In this document: piece after piece, positions 17,403 through 25,321 of the stretch | How the letters are laid out: the number at the start of each line of letters is the position of its first letter | Numbering within the stretch: the stretch's first letter is position 1 | Assembly (NCBI GenBank): GCA_030748215.1 | Contig: JASMMK010000010.1 | Coordinates: forward strand, 25,611-89,610 | Source: Candidatus Scalindua sp. | GTDB lineage: Bacteria; Planctomycetota; Brocadiia; Brocadiales; Scalinduaceae | DNA: 64,000 nt | Reading direction: 5' to 3' | Position numbers and translations under genes: made by a program | The notes under the pieces: model-generated | Told to the model about the DNA's origin: nothing | What the model saw: only the letters and a program-made list of their open reading frames with translations | Databases searched by the model: none

Positions 17403-17415
17403 CTCATTCTCCTCT

Positions 17416-18807
17416 CTATAAATGCTTGTTTTTAATAACCATCATTTTCGTTCGTGTCATCTCTTCCATAGAGTATGGAATACCTCCCATACCGATGCCT
17501 GATTCATCCCGGCCACCAAAAGGCATCCAATCAACTCTAAATGCGGTATGATCATTGACCATGACTGCTGTCGCATTTAACTTTTTAACAATCTCCATGC
17601 CGGCATTTAGATTGTCAGTAAATACTGAGGCCTGAAAAGAATAAGGCAGAGCATTCGCCTGTTTGATTGCCGTATTCCGGTCTGTATAACTAAAGACACA
17701 AACCACCGGTCCAAACACTTCCTGGATTGAAACTTTACTATCTTCCGGTGGATTTAAAAGTACGGTCGGAGCATAATGGAAATCCGATAGCCGCTGGCCA
17801 CCACATAGTAAAACGGCTCCTTTTTCCACCGCTTCATTGACCCATTGTTCAACCCGGTCAACTTCTCCGGGCGTAATGAGAGGGCCAACCTCTGTTTTCT
17901 CATCCAGGGGATCTCCAACAATAAGCTCTTTAGCCATTGCCGCCAACCTTTGAGCCACGTCATCACAGATCTCCTCATGAACAAAGACGCGTTGCACAGA
18001 AACACACACCTGACCTGCATGATAGAATCCACCTTTAAGCAGACCCGGTAACATCTCGTCTATATCCGCATCGGGTTCCACTATGACAGGAGCGACTCCA
18101 CCATGCTCCAGGGCACAGCGTGTACCCGGTGACAGTTTTGAACGTAAAGACCAGCCAACTTTGGCAGAGCCTATAAAAGAGAAGTAATTAATTCGTGAAT
18201 CCATAACCAGCTTTTGAGTAAGTTCCACATCCCCGATAAAAGCTGTACACCAACCCTCTGGCAGACCGGCCTCTTTTAAGATGTCCATGAAAGCGAAACA
18301 GGAGAGAGGGGTGACTTTCGCAGGTTTAATAATTACAGGTGAACCCACGGCAATTGCCGGAACTGTCTGGTGAACAGTTAAATTCAGAGGATGGTTAAAA
18401 GCACTCACTGAAGCGACTAAACCAATGGGCTCTCTCATAGTATAAGCCAGTCGTTGAGAAGAGGAGCGTGTGTGTCCCATAGGAATCTGCTCCCCTTTTA
18501 TATGGCCAATATTATCTATTGCCAGTTTGACTCCGTTAACAGCCCTTAAGACTTCTATCTTAGAATCCTGATAGGGCTTGCCACCTTCCTCGGCGGCAAT
18601 TTTAGTCAACTTATCAATCTGCCCGGTCATAATCTGAGCAACTCTTTCTAAAATTTCTATCCGTTCATAAGCCGGCAGCCACTGTTCAGTATTTAGAAAT
18701 AACCGGTGAGCTTTACTTAAAATATTTTCCAGAGTTTGAGTATCCATCAGAGGAACTTCTTGAATTAAGCTCTGGTCATGAGGTCTATTTACTTTGATAA
18801 CTGTCAT
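17416..18807 (-). CDS. NAD(P)-dependent aldehyde dehydrogenase
   Basis: Predicted 463 aa, close to the family length. The catalytic cysteine is in YHAGQVCVSVQRVFV, the general-base glutamate in RCALEHGGVAPVIVEP, and the cofactor segments in VSAFNHPLNLTVHQ and NYFSFIGSAKVGW. The C-terminal MPFGGRDESGIGMGGI resembles the lactaldehyde/non-phosphorylating glyceraldehyde-3-phosphate group. The exact aldehyde is unknown. It begins 24 bases after an acetolactate synthase-like gene on the same strand, so its substrate may come from that enzyme. Confidence 0.88.
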   Translation of the reverse strand: MTVIKVNRPHDQSLIQEVPLMDTQTLENILSKAHRLFLNTEQWLPAYERIEILERVAQIMTGQIDKLTKIAAEEGGKPYQDSKIEVLRAVNGVKLAIDNIGHIKGEQIPMGHTRSSSQRLAYTMREPIGLVASVSAFNHPLNLTVHQTVPAIAVGSPVIIKPAKVTPLSCFAFMDILKEAGLPEGWCTAFIGDVELTQKLVMDSRINYFSFIGSAKVGWSLRSKLSPGTRCALEHGGVAPVIVEPDADIDEMLPGLLKGGFYHAGQVCVSVQRVFVHEEICDDVAQRLAAMAKELIVGDPLDEKTEVGPLITPGEVDRVEQWVNEAVEKGAVLLCGGQRLSDFHYAPTVLLNPPEDSKVSIQEVFGPVVCVFSYTDRNTAIKQANALPYSFQASVFTDNLNAGMEIVKKLNATAVMVNDHTAFRVDWMPFGGRDESGIGMGGIPYSMEEMTRTKMMVIKNKHL

Positions 18808-18831
18808 TTTAATAATCCTTTTTGTTCCTGA

Positions 18832-20475
18832 TTATAAAATACAGGTTTTTTCTTTAAGCAATACATTCAATATACCGTGGTTTAAAGAGTAGTCAACGGC
18901 TAAATCAATCACGTGAATGCCACGAGTATTCAACACTTTTTCCAGTATTTCATCAAAGTTTTGTACACTATCTGGGCGATAGCCATTCGCGCCATAACTT
19001 TCAGCGTACTTGACAAAATCGGGATTACTGTAATCTAAGCCAAAATTGTCAAAACCCATACCTGCCTGTTTCCATTTGATCATGCCATAAGCGTTATCAT
19101 TCAGAATAATTACCGTCAGGTCTAAGTCCAGTCTGACGGCAGTTTCCATCTCTTGAGAGTTCATCAGAAAACCACCATCTCCACAAACCGCAATCACCTT
19201 TTTGTCAGGTTCAATAATTTTAGCAGCTATAGCCGACGCCAATCCCGCACCCATAGTTGCCAGAGCGTTGTCAAGAAGAAGAGTATTTGGATGATAACAT
19301 TTATAGCTTCGGGCAAACCAGATTTTATAAACACCATTGTCTAAGCTGACAATACCATCATCAGGAATCTGTTTTCTGACGATAGGCACAACTGCTTGAG
19401 GGAGTATTGGAAAACGATTATCCTCAACATATTTTGCCAAGTGCTCCTTCACGTACTCTTTAATCCGCATAAAATACGAAAAGTCCCAGTTGACGCTCTC
19501 TTCTACAACATGACGGGCAAGATGTTCTACGGAAGTAGCGATATCGCCGACTATAATGAGTTGCGGGTAATAGACATCGTCTACATGGGCCGGAAAAAAG
19601 TTAATATGAATGACTTTTTGTCTATCAACCATAAAAAAGGGCGGCTTTTCTATCACATCATGACCAATATTGATGATCAAATCTGCCCGACTAATTGCGC
19701 AGTGTAAAAAATCATTATCTGACAATGCTGCTGTTCCCAAACATTGAGGATGCCGTGCATCAACAACCCCTTTACCCATCTGAGTAGTAAAATAAGGGAT
19801 CTGGGTTTTTTCAATCAATCTTTCAAGAGCCCGACTTGTGCGTTTACGGTTAGCACCCGCACCTATCAGGATTAAAGGCATTTTGGACTCTTTGATCATC
19901 CGGGCGGCTTTTGAGATATCCTGATCATCCGCGTCAGGTCTCCTATAGCCAACTACTTCAAATATGCGCTCCTCACACTCTTCAGCTGCAATATCTTCTG
20001 GTAGTTCCAGATGTACCGCTCCAGGCCGCTCTTCCTGGGCTATCCTGAAGGCTTCTCTCGTCATAGACGGAATACTGTTACCATTAACAATTTGCTTACT
20101 ATATTTGGTAATGGGGCGCATCATATCAACAGTATCAATAATCTGGAAGCGCCCTTGTTTGCTTTTCTTTATCGGCTTTTGCCCAGTGATCATGAGCATG
20201 GGCATAGCGCCTAAGTTAGCATAAGCAGCCGGGGTCACTAAGTTAGTTGCACCGGGACCTAAAGTGGCAAGACAAACTCCCGGTTTGCCTGTTAAACGGC
20301 CAACGGTGGCTGCCATAAAACCGGCACCTTGCTCATGACGGGTTATAATTAACTTTATTTTAGAATCTTTAAGGGAGTTTAATAAATCCAGGTTTTCTTC
20401 ACCCGGTATCCCAAATACATATTCGACACCCTCATTTTCAAGGGCCTTAACAAACAGATCAGAAGCTTTCATCAA
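18832..20475 (-). CDS. Acetolactate synthase-like thiamine diphosphate enzyme
   Basis: Predicted 547 aa with the three-domain ALS/pyruvate-oxidase plan. The N-terminal pyrimidine domain has VFGIPGEENLDLLNSL and the catalytic Glu in TRHEQGAGFMAA. The central domain holds PLILIGAGANRKR. The C-terminal pyrophosphate domain holds the TPP motif CGDGGFLMNSQEMETAV to NDNAYG. It resembles the large subunit of acetolactate synthase, but no small regulatory subunit is adjacent and the partner is an aldehyde dehydrogenase, so a catabolic or 2-oxoacid decarboxylating role is equally possible. First gene of the cluster; upstream lies a 545-base non-coding region. Confidence 0.85.
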   Translation of the reverse strand: MMKASDLFVKALENEGVEYVFGIPGEENLDLLNSLKDSKIKLIITRHEQGAGFMAATVGRLTGKPGVCLATLGPGATNLVTPAAYANLGAMPMLMITGQKPIKKSKQGRFQIIDTVDMMRPITKYSKQIVNGNSIPSMTREAFRIAQEERPGAVHLELPEDIAAEECEERIFEVVGYRRPDADDQDISKAARMIKESKMPLILIGAGANRKRTSRALERLIEKTQIPYFTTQMGKGVVDARHPQCLGTAALSDNDFLHCAISRADLIINIGHDVIEKPPFFMVDRQKVIHINFFPAHVDDVYYPQLIIVGDIATSVEHLARHVVEESVNWDFSYFMRIKEYVKEHLAKYVEDNRFPILPQAVVPIVRKQIPDDGIVSLDNGVYKIWFARSYKCYHPNTLLLDNALATMGAGLASAIAAKIIEPDKKVIAVCGDGGFLMNSQEMETAVRLDLDLTVIILNDNAYGMIKWKQAGMGFDNFGLDYSNPDFVKYAESYGANGYRPDSVQNFDEILEKVLNTRGIHVIDLAVDYSLNHGILNVLLKEKTCIL

Positions 20476-21020
20476 TTACATCCTTCCATTATTGACATCA
20501 CATCAAGATCAATCAGCTTAGTAACAAATCAAACAATTAATCCTTTTCCTTCCCAGTAGACATAATTCATGAATTGTCCTGAGTGTAGTTATCATTCGCA
20601 ATATTGGTACCTTTACATAACTTGTTCACCGATAAAAAACCTGAATGATGCATAAGCAGTGCGTTAATAATGCGTTACAAAGCAAGGCGTTATCTTACAA
20701 AAAAACAGTAAACAATCAACATTCAAAAAATGCGCAGATATTTCGCACCGCATTTGGCTATACCCACTGTCATTCGCACAATTTTCGCCTGTTCATACCG
20801 GGACGGATCTAAGGCTGGCTGCAGAATGTCCTTTTTTTATGTTATAAGGCTCTTTTATATCAATATTTACGCGATATAGAAAATTTATATTTGCGCAAAA
20901 AACCCTTTGGTATAGGTATTGCTTTTCAGTATAGAGTATACTGTTCTGTAATACTATTCAGGCAGCTAATACCTCTTACTAACAATTTCATTAACAAGTA
21001 CTAATTAAAGGAAAAACATA
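20476..21020. promoter_or_regulatory. Divergent intergenic region between acetolactate synthase-like and Tat-SOR genes
   Basis: 545 bases with no ORF of note, placed between divergently transcribed genes. It holds a good sigma54-type promoter match at 20908-20923 for the rightward gene. AT-rich palindromic bits lie around 20660-20740 (for example 'gcgttaataatgcgttac', a near-repeat of gcgtta). I did not find a convincing promoter for the leftward cluster. Confidence 0.4.
20908..20923 (+). promoter_or_regulatory. Sigma54-type promoter upstream of the Tat-exported superoxide reductase
   Basis: TGGTATAGGTATTGCT fits the -24/-12 pattern TGGYAYR-N4-TTGCW at every fixed position, with exactly ten bases between the invariant GG and GC. 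It ends about 98 bases before the start codon at 21021, giving a leader of roughly 85 bases. No activator-binding palindrome is evident to me. Confidence 0.5.
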
Positions 21021-21452
21021 ATGCCAAACAGAAGAACGTTCTTAAAATCATCATTAGCAGTTGCAGCAGGCCTTGCCGTTGGCCACATATCCCCCGTTTC
21101 TGCCGGTCAGTCTTGTTCGTCTCTTAAAGGCATTATTTATACAAAGCAAAACCCGGGCAAATGGTCTGGGAAAACTAAGGGACATCTGCCAAATGTAAAA
21201 GTAGAAGGAAACAGGGTAACAGTCACGACCACTCATGGCATGAGCGATGAGCACTATATTGTGAGACATACAATAGTTTCTAAATGTGGCGAGGTACTGG
21301 GAGAGAAGACTTTTCGTCCATCTGATTCAGAGGCAAAGTCAGTATTTGAACTGCCGGACACCAGTTCTAAATATGCGTGGGATACCACAACACTTTTTGC
21401 CACCAGCTTCTGTAACAAGCACGATCTCTGGGTTGCTGCATTCGAAGCGTAA
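21021..21452 (+). CDS. Tat-exported superoxide reductase-like protein
   Basis: Predicted 143 aa. The twin-arginine signal is MPNRRTFLKSSLAVAAGLAV, with likely cleavage after Ala28. The mature part has the SOR iron-site order: His55 (KGHLPNV), His72 and His78 (THGMSDEH), Cys131 and His134 (SFCNKHDLW), the same ligand spacing as in the cytoplasmic SOR at 15366. The lysine/glutamate next to the first His is absent. It should detoxify superoxide outside the cytoplasm (periplasm or anammoxosome side). Tat export fits a pre-folded iron protein. AAAGG lies upstream of the ATG. Confidence 0.85.
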   Translation: MPNRRTFLKSSLAVAAGLAVGHISPVSAGQSCSSLKGIIYTKQNPGKWSGKTKGHLPNVKVEGNRVTVTTTHGMSDEHYIVRHTIVSKCGEVLGEKTFRPSDSEAKSVFELPDTSSKYAWDTTTLFATSFCNKHDLWVAAFEA

Positions 21453-21497
21453 CAATCTGTAATAGCCCCGCCCCGCAAAAGATAAAGGCGTAAAATA

Positions 21498-21529
21498 GCC
21501 ACCGGGACATTCCAGAGAAGCCCGGTGGC
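21498..21529 (+). terminator. Stem-loop after the Tat-SOR gene
   Basis: A perfect 9-bp GC-rich stem (GCCACCGGG/CCCGGTGGC) with a 14-base loop, 45 bases past the stop codon. No T-run follows, so it may be a terminator of the Rho-assisted kind or an RNA-stabilising hairpin. Confidence 0.5.
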
Positions 21530-21632
21530 GCTACGCTCGTACCGATCCAGGCATAATTCATATGAGTTGAAATGACATATTCACAGATGCTAATTGATTT
21601 TCATTGTTACGACAATTTGCCCCACCAAAAGG

Positions 21633-21661
21633 TTGACTAGAATGCTGTTATAAGGTAGACT
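21633..21661 (+). promoter_or_regulatory. Possible sigma70 promoter for the oxygen-defence operon
   Basis: TTGACT (21633-21638) and TAGACT (21656-21661) are 17 bases apart, 55 bases before the first gene. The -35 is one base off consensus, the -10 two. Confidence 0.4.
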
Positions 21662-21716
21662 AACCGAAGCATAGGTCGCATTTATTTCATAAACAAATTT
21701 TTCGAAAGTTTTAAGG

Positions 21717-23090
21717 ATGGCAGAGCACGTAATCATTGGTAACGGAGTTGCCGGCATAAAGGCGGCAGAAACGATCAGGAAACATGACCCCGATGGTAAA
21801 ATAACAGTGATAGGCGATGAAAACCATGCGTTCTATTACAGGCCTCAGCTTCCGGAGTTTGTTGCCGGGAAGATTGAAGAAGCGAGGTTGTGGGGAAAAA
21901 AGAGCGATTTTTATGAGAAAAACAACATTATTTCTATCCTTGGCAAAACAGTAACCGGCATCAAACCTGACGCTAATGAGGTTATTTTAAAGGACGATGC
22001 CGCTATCAGTTATGATTCATTACTAATCGCCACAGGAGGCGCCATAAAAAGGAGAAACTATCCTGGAAGCGATTTGAATGGAGGAATAGTTCAATTAAAA
22101 ACAATTGATGATGCCAGGAGCATAAAGGAAAAAGTCAAATCTGCAAAGAGTGCTGTAGTAGTCGGTGAAGATTTTTTGACACTGTCGCTAACAGAAGCCT
22201 TGCATAGCAGCGGAGTGGAAGTAACTTATCTGTTGCGCGGGGATAGACTCTGGCCTGAAATCATGGACAAAGACGCCTCCGACATACTTATGCTCAGATT
22301 GAAGGAAAAGGGCATTACGATAAAACAGGAAACTGATATTAAAGAAGTTCATATTAAAGACAGGTTGGTTCATGGGATAATCACGACAAATGATGAACTT
22401 ATTGACTGTCAGATTCTTGGAATTGTTGACAAATTACAGCCCAGCATTGGCTTCTTAAATGAGAGTGGCGTCAATACCGACAACGGCATTTTGGTAAACA
22501 ACAAAATGCTTACTAATTTTGACAATATTTATGCCGCCGGCGATGTTGCTCAATTGCCTGCCGATCTGGACTCTGAAATTCCAGAGATTAATGTCAGATG
22601 GCTGAAGGCGTGGAAGCAGGGGCAGGTGGCAGGTTCAAATATGGCAGGCAATGACGCGGAATATGATGATATCGCAAGCATCAGCGCAACTCAAATATGT
22701 GGAATTGATATAGTATCAATAGGAGTCTCAAATCCATTAAACGGAGACTATAAGATACAGAGAGGTGATTATCCTCATCCTGAAACTGATGTTTATAAAA
22801 AACTTGTCTTAAAAGACGACAGAGTAGTCGGTGCCCTCTTTGTTGGCAATGCGCAGGAGGCCAGGGAGATTACGAAGGTTATAAAAGATGGAACAAGCTA
22901 TTCAGAAATTGATAAAAAACTTTTGAAACAGATGTTTGATCTGGGTTCTCGTTTCAGCACGTTTCGTGGTTTTTTATGTCCTGTTTGTAAACTTGAACTT
23001 CCCATACCGCCTGACGCGAAGGCCGGGGATAAAATCACATGTCCGGCCTGTGGTATTGAACTTAAAGTAACCGAGGGCATGTTAAAATAG
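21717..23090 (+). CDS. FAD-dependent NADH:rubredoxin-type oxidoreductase with C-terminal Cys4 ribbon
   Basis: Predicted 457 aa. FAD fold at residues 4-20 (IIGNGVAGIKAAETI), YRPQLPEFVAGK, YDSLLIATGG, and IYAAGDVAQLP near 285. The second nucleotide fold is degenerate (VVVGEDFLTLSLTEAL in place of GxGxxG), so NAD(P)H binding is uncertain. The C-terminus adds a metal site: C421, C424, C442 and C445 (FLCPVCKLELP; TCPACGIEL), a rubredoxin- or zinc-ribbon-like knuckle pair that could carry electrons out of the flavin. It heads an operon with desulforedoxins and rubrerythrins, so it probably feeds peroxide and superoxide reduction. AAGG precedes the ATG. Confidence 0.85.
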   Translation: MAEHVIIGNGVAGIKAAETIRKHDPDGKITVIGDENHAFYYRPQLPEFVAGKIEEARLWGKKSDFYEKNNIISILGKTVTGIKPDANEVILKDDAAISYDSLLIATGGAIKRRNYPGSDLNGGIVQLKTIDDARSIKEKVKSAKSAVVVGEDFLTLSLTEALHSSGVEVTYLLRGDRLWPEIMDKDASDILMLRLKEKGITIKQETDIKEVHIKDRLVHGIITTNDELIDCQILGIVDKLQPSIGFLNESGVNTDNGILVNNKMLTNFDNIYAAGDVAQLPADLDSEIPEINVRWLKAWKQGQVAGSNMAGNDAEYDDIASISATQICGIDIVSIGVSNPLNGDYKIQRGDYPHPETDVYKKLVLKDDRVVGALFVGNAQEAREITKVIKDGTSYSEIDKKLLKQMFDLGSRFSTFRGFLCPVCKLELPIPPDAKAGDKITCPACGIELKVTEGMLK

Positions 23091-23096
23091 CAAATA

Positions 23097-23372
23097 ATGG
23101 GACAAAAAGGACAAATATATTTTTGTGAGATTTGCAGGCAAAAGGTTGAGGTAACGGTAGACGCCTTCGGAGTGCTTGTCTGCTGTGGGCAGGAGATGAA
23201 GCTTGTTGAGGGCATGATGGAGACCTGGACTTCAGTTCATCCCAAGCCGGTTGGAGGCACAACTTATATCTGCAAAAAGTGCGGTCAGCAGATATCTGTA
23301 GTGGAAGAGACATCTGGTATACTGGAATGCTGTGGCGAAAGAATGGAACGTAAGGATACGAGTGACGGTTAG
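23097..23372 (+). CDS. Tandem desulforedoxin-like protein (two CxxC...CC sites)
   Basis: Predicted 91 aa containing two similar ~27-residue iron sites: FCEICRQKVEV...VLVCCGQEM near residues 10-36 and ICKKCGQQISV...ILECCGERM near 60-86, joined by a linker with VHPKPVGGTTY. Each has the desulforedoxin CxxC plus adjacent CC pattern. Desulforedoxin itself is a homodimer of one such unit, so this looks like a covalent dimer. It lies 6 bases after the FAD reductase and should shuttle electrons to superoxide reductase or rubrerythrin. Cytoplasmic. Confidence 0.8.
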   Translation: MGQKGQIYFCEICRQKVEVTVDAFGVLVCCGQEMKLVEGMMETWTSVHPKPVGGTTYICKKCGQQISVVEETSGILECCGERMERKDTSDG

Positions 23373-23440
23373 ATAATATCTATATTGAAACTTTTCGTAG
23401 CCGCATTTATTGGGTTACGTAACTTATGTGAGATTATATT

Positions 23441-23674
23441 ATGAACAGTTGGAAATGTGATAGCTGTGGCGCTCAATATGACGCAAACGAACCGCCGGAA
23501 ATATGCCCCTCATGTGGCAAGTCATGTGAGTTTAGAGAAATCACTAATTATGTTCCCTTGACGGAAAGAACGGGAAGAGATTGTAAATGCAGGGTATGCG
23601 GAACAGAAATTAAAATTACTGCTGATTGTGGCGGTATCCTCAAGTGTTGCGATCAGCCTATGGCGGTAGAATAA
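23441..23674 (+). CDS. Small rubredoxin-like/desulforedoxin fusion protein
   Basis: Predicted 77 aa with two different metal sites. Residues 5-27 form a rubrerythrin-type rubredoxin knuckle pair (C6, C9, C22, C25; KCDSCGAQYD, EICPSCGKS). Residues ~48-75 form a desulforedoxin unit (CRVCGTEIKI...GILKCCDQPM). This is a compact two-iron electron carrier, arranged differently from the tandem desulforedoxin next to it. It ends 8 bases before the first rubrerythrin gene, making it the natural donor to those proteins. Confidence 0.78.
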   Translation: MNSWKCDSCGAQYDANEPPEICPSCGKSCEFREITNYVPLTERTGRDCKCRVCGTEIKITADCGGILKCCDQPMAVE

Positions 23675-23681
23675 ACAAGGT

Positions 23682-24143
23682 ATGCAAAACGAAAACATAG
23701 AGTCGATTTTGAAAAAAGCTGCTGCCAAAGAAGAGGGCACATATTTACTTTACAAAAATGCAGCGGACAAGATGACAGACTTACAAACAAAGAGCACCTT
23801 AAACACGTTTGCCGAAGAAGAACTAAAACACAAACAGGTGATTGAAAACTTCAATGCAGAAATGCTGGAAGAACTAAAGGTTGAAGCAGTAGAAACATCT
23901 CGACAGGGAATAACGGAATTTCTTACTGATACCGATGAAGGCCTTGGTGAGCAACCGGATTTTAAAGACGTACTCGTTTATGCAGCAAAAAGAGAAAAAA
24001 AAGCATATGAATTTTATAGTAACATGTCTGAACATGTAGAAGATGCAGATTTAAAAAAATTGTTTGTCTGGCTGGCACAAGAAGAGACAAAACATAAAGA
24101 AGACATTGAGACCCTGTTCTGGGATGTAATGTATCGTGAATAA
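23682..24143 (+). CDS. Rubrerythrin-like diiron protein, no rubredoxin domain (first copy)
   Basis: Predicted 153 aa, a four-helix ferritin-like bundle. Diiron-type ligands are visible as KEEGTYLLY, EEELKHKQ (ExxH), KREKKAYEFY and EEETKHKED (ExxH). No C-terminal rubredoxin domain is present, so electrons must come from a separate protein, likely the 77-aa fusion just upstream. It probably reduces hydrogen peroxide in the cytoplasm. The next gene is a divergent paralogue, 20 bases away. Confidence 0.85.
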   Translation: MQNENIESILKKAAAKEEGTYLLYKNAADKMTDLQTKSTLNTFAEEELKHKQVIENFNAEMLEELKVEAVETSRQGITEFLTDTDEGLGEQPDFKDVLVYAAKREKKAYEFYSNMSEHVEDADLKKLFVWLAQEETKHKEDIETLFWDVMYRE

Positions 24144-24163
24144 CCTTATAAGGAGAATAAGAA

Positions 24164-24622
24164 ATGGCGCACAAGCAGCTAAGTGAAATTATGGATATGG
24201 CAATTCAATTCGAAACTGACGCAAGTGAATTTTACTCAACGGCCGCGGATATTGCAAAAGACCCTTCCGCTAAAACATTACTCAAAGAGTTTGCAGCTAT
24301 TGAGTTAAAGCATAAGCAGAAATTGGAAAGCTTCAATTTAGACGAAATTGCAGATGAACATCATACCATTCCAAAAACACACGATCTTCATGTAAGTGAT
24401 TATCTAGTGGATAAAGAGGTTACTCCGGATTCTACCTCTCAAGACATAATGGTGCATGCAATGAAGAGAGAACAAAAGGCGTATGAGTTTTATGCAAGGA
24501 TGTTAAAGGTTGTTACCAGTGATGATGTCAGGAGTCTCTTTGAGGAACTGGCTGAAGAAGAACTGGAACACAAAGAAAAAATTGAAATAGAATATGATGA
24601 TGTAGTATGTAAAGAAAATTGA
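24164..24622 (+). CDS. Rubrerythrin-like diiron protein (second copy)
   Basis: Predicted 152 aa, paralogous to the preceding gene over its whole length: ETDASEFYSTAAD, AIELKHKQKLESF, MKREQKAYEFYARML, AEEELEHKEKIE. The central loop differs (DEHHTIPKTHDLHV, histidine-rich). Two tandem copies without rubredoxin domains suggest a heterodimer or distinct peroxide ranges; neither can be decided from sequence. GGAG lies upstream of the ATG. Confidence 0.85.
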   Translation: MAHKQLSEIMDMAIQFETDASEFYSTAADIAKDPSAKTLLKEFAAIELKHKQKLESFNLDEIADEHHTIPKTHDLHVSDYLVDKEVTPDSTSQDIMVHAMKREQKAYEFYARMLKVVTSDDVRSLFEELAEEELEHKEKIEIEYDDVVCKEN

Positions 24623-24645
24623 TATAGTCCAGGGGGGGCAATGTA

Positions 24646-24771
24646 ATGTCTTCACATAAAACCGAATTATACTATTGTGAAATATGTGGAGCCGAGATTG
24701 TAGTTAAAAAAGGCGGGGACGGAACCCTGAACTGTTGCCGCCAGAAGATGAGGTGTAAAAAAGACGGGTAA
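24646..24771 (+). CDS. Desulforedoxin-like mini-protein, 41 aa
   Basis: ATG at 24646 after AGGGGGGG (24631-24638), a strong ribosome site; an ATGTAA just before it is a decoy. The 41 residues contain one desulforedoxin site: YYCEICGAEIVV then TLNCCRQKM, plus an extra Cys (MRCKKDG). This is about the size of classical desulforedoxin and would dimerise. It closes the defence operon as its third desulforedoxin-type gene. Confidence 0.75.
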   Translation: MSSHKTELYYCEICGAEIVVKKGGDGTLNCCRQKMRCKKDG

Positions 24772-25321
24772 GAGCATAAATATTAAGAACCATATTAATC
24801 CCTGTTCCTTATTCAATAATCCATAGGAGAGATTCTGTTCAAAGAAAAAATTAATCACTTTGACCTGATTCCCATACTAAATTAACACCTCCTATTTATC
24901 AACCACACCTCTATTGCCACGAAAACATATCGCCATACACCACTTACGCTCCGCAATATTTTCGCATGCACATGTAAATAAATCAACAAACAGTTTCATT
25001 ATTTTTGATACCAACACCCTCAACATATTACCACTTAACCGCTTAAAGCTTTTAAGGTTCTGCTGCCTGCGAAAATTAATTTTTGGCATTAATATTGCGC
25101 TATTTAACTGTGTTTTGTAGTATATACTTTATTAATGGAAAAGGGACAGAATATTAGACGGGTTTAAAAATGGCAGCAGCAGAACGCAGTCCAGACGAAT
25201 TGGCCCACACACTGTAGTTCCCGCCAGATGAGAAACCGGAAGTTTTTCCATCAAAAAAACAGATGATCACAACCCCTTTTTAAGGGAAAGTTAATAGCGA
25301 ACAGAAAGGAAAACACGCCAA
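24772..25321. other. Non-coding spacer, 550 bases
   Basis: No convincing gene. It is AT-rich, with short possible promoter bits (TATACT near 25118). A 15-codon ATG reading frame at 25171 stops at TAG, with open sequence beyond it, but has no supporting features. The sequence just before 25322 holds the ribosome site of the cytochrome c' gene (GAAAGGAAA). Confidence 0.3.

Noticed and set aside
25171..25280. Short ATG frame with an internal TAG and open codons after it, possible readthrough gene
   Set aside because: Only 15 codons before the stop, no ribosome site, no protein-like features and no known partner such as a pyrrolysine system in the window.
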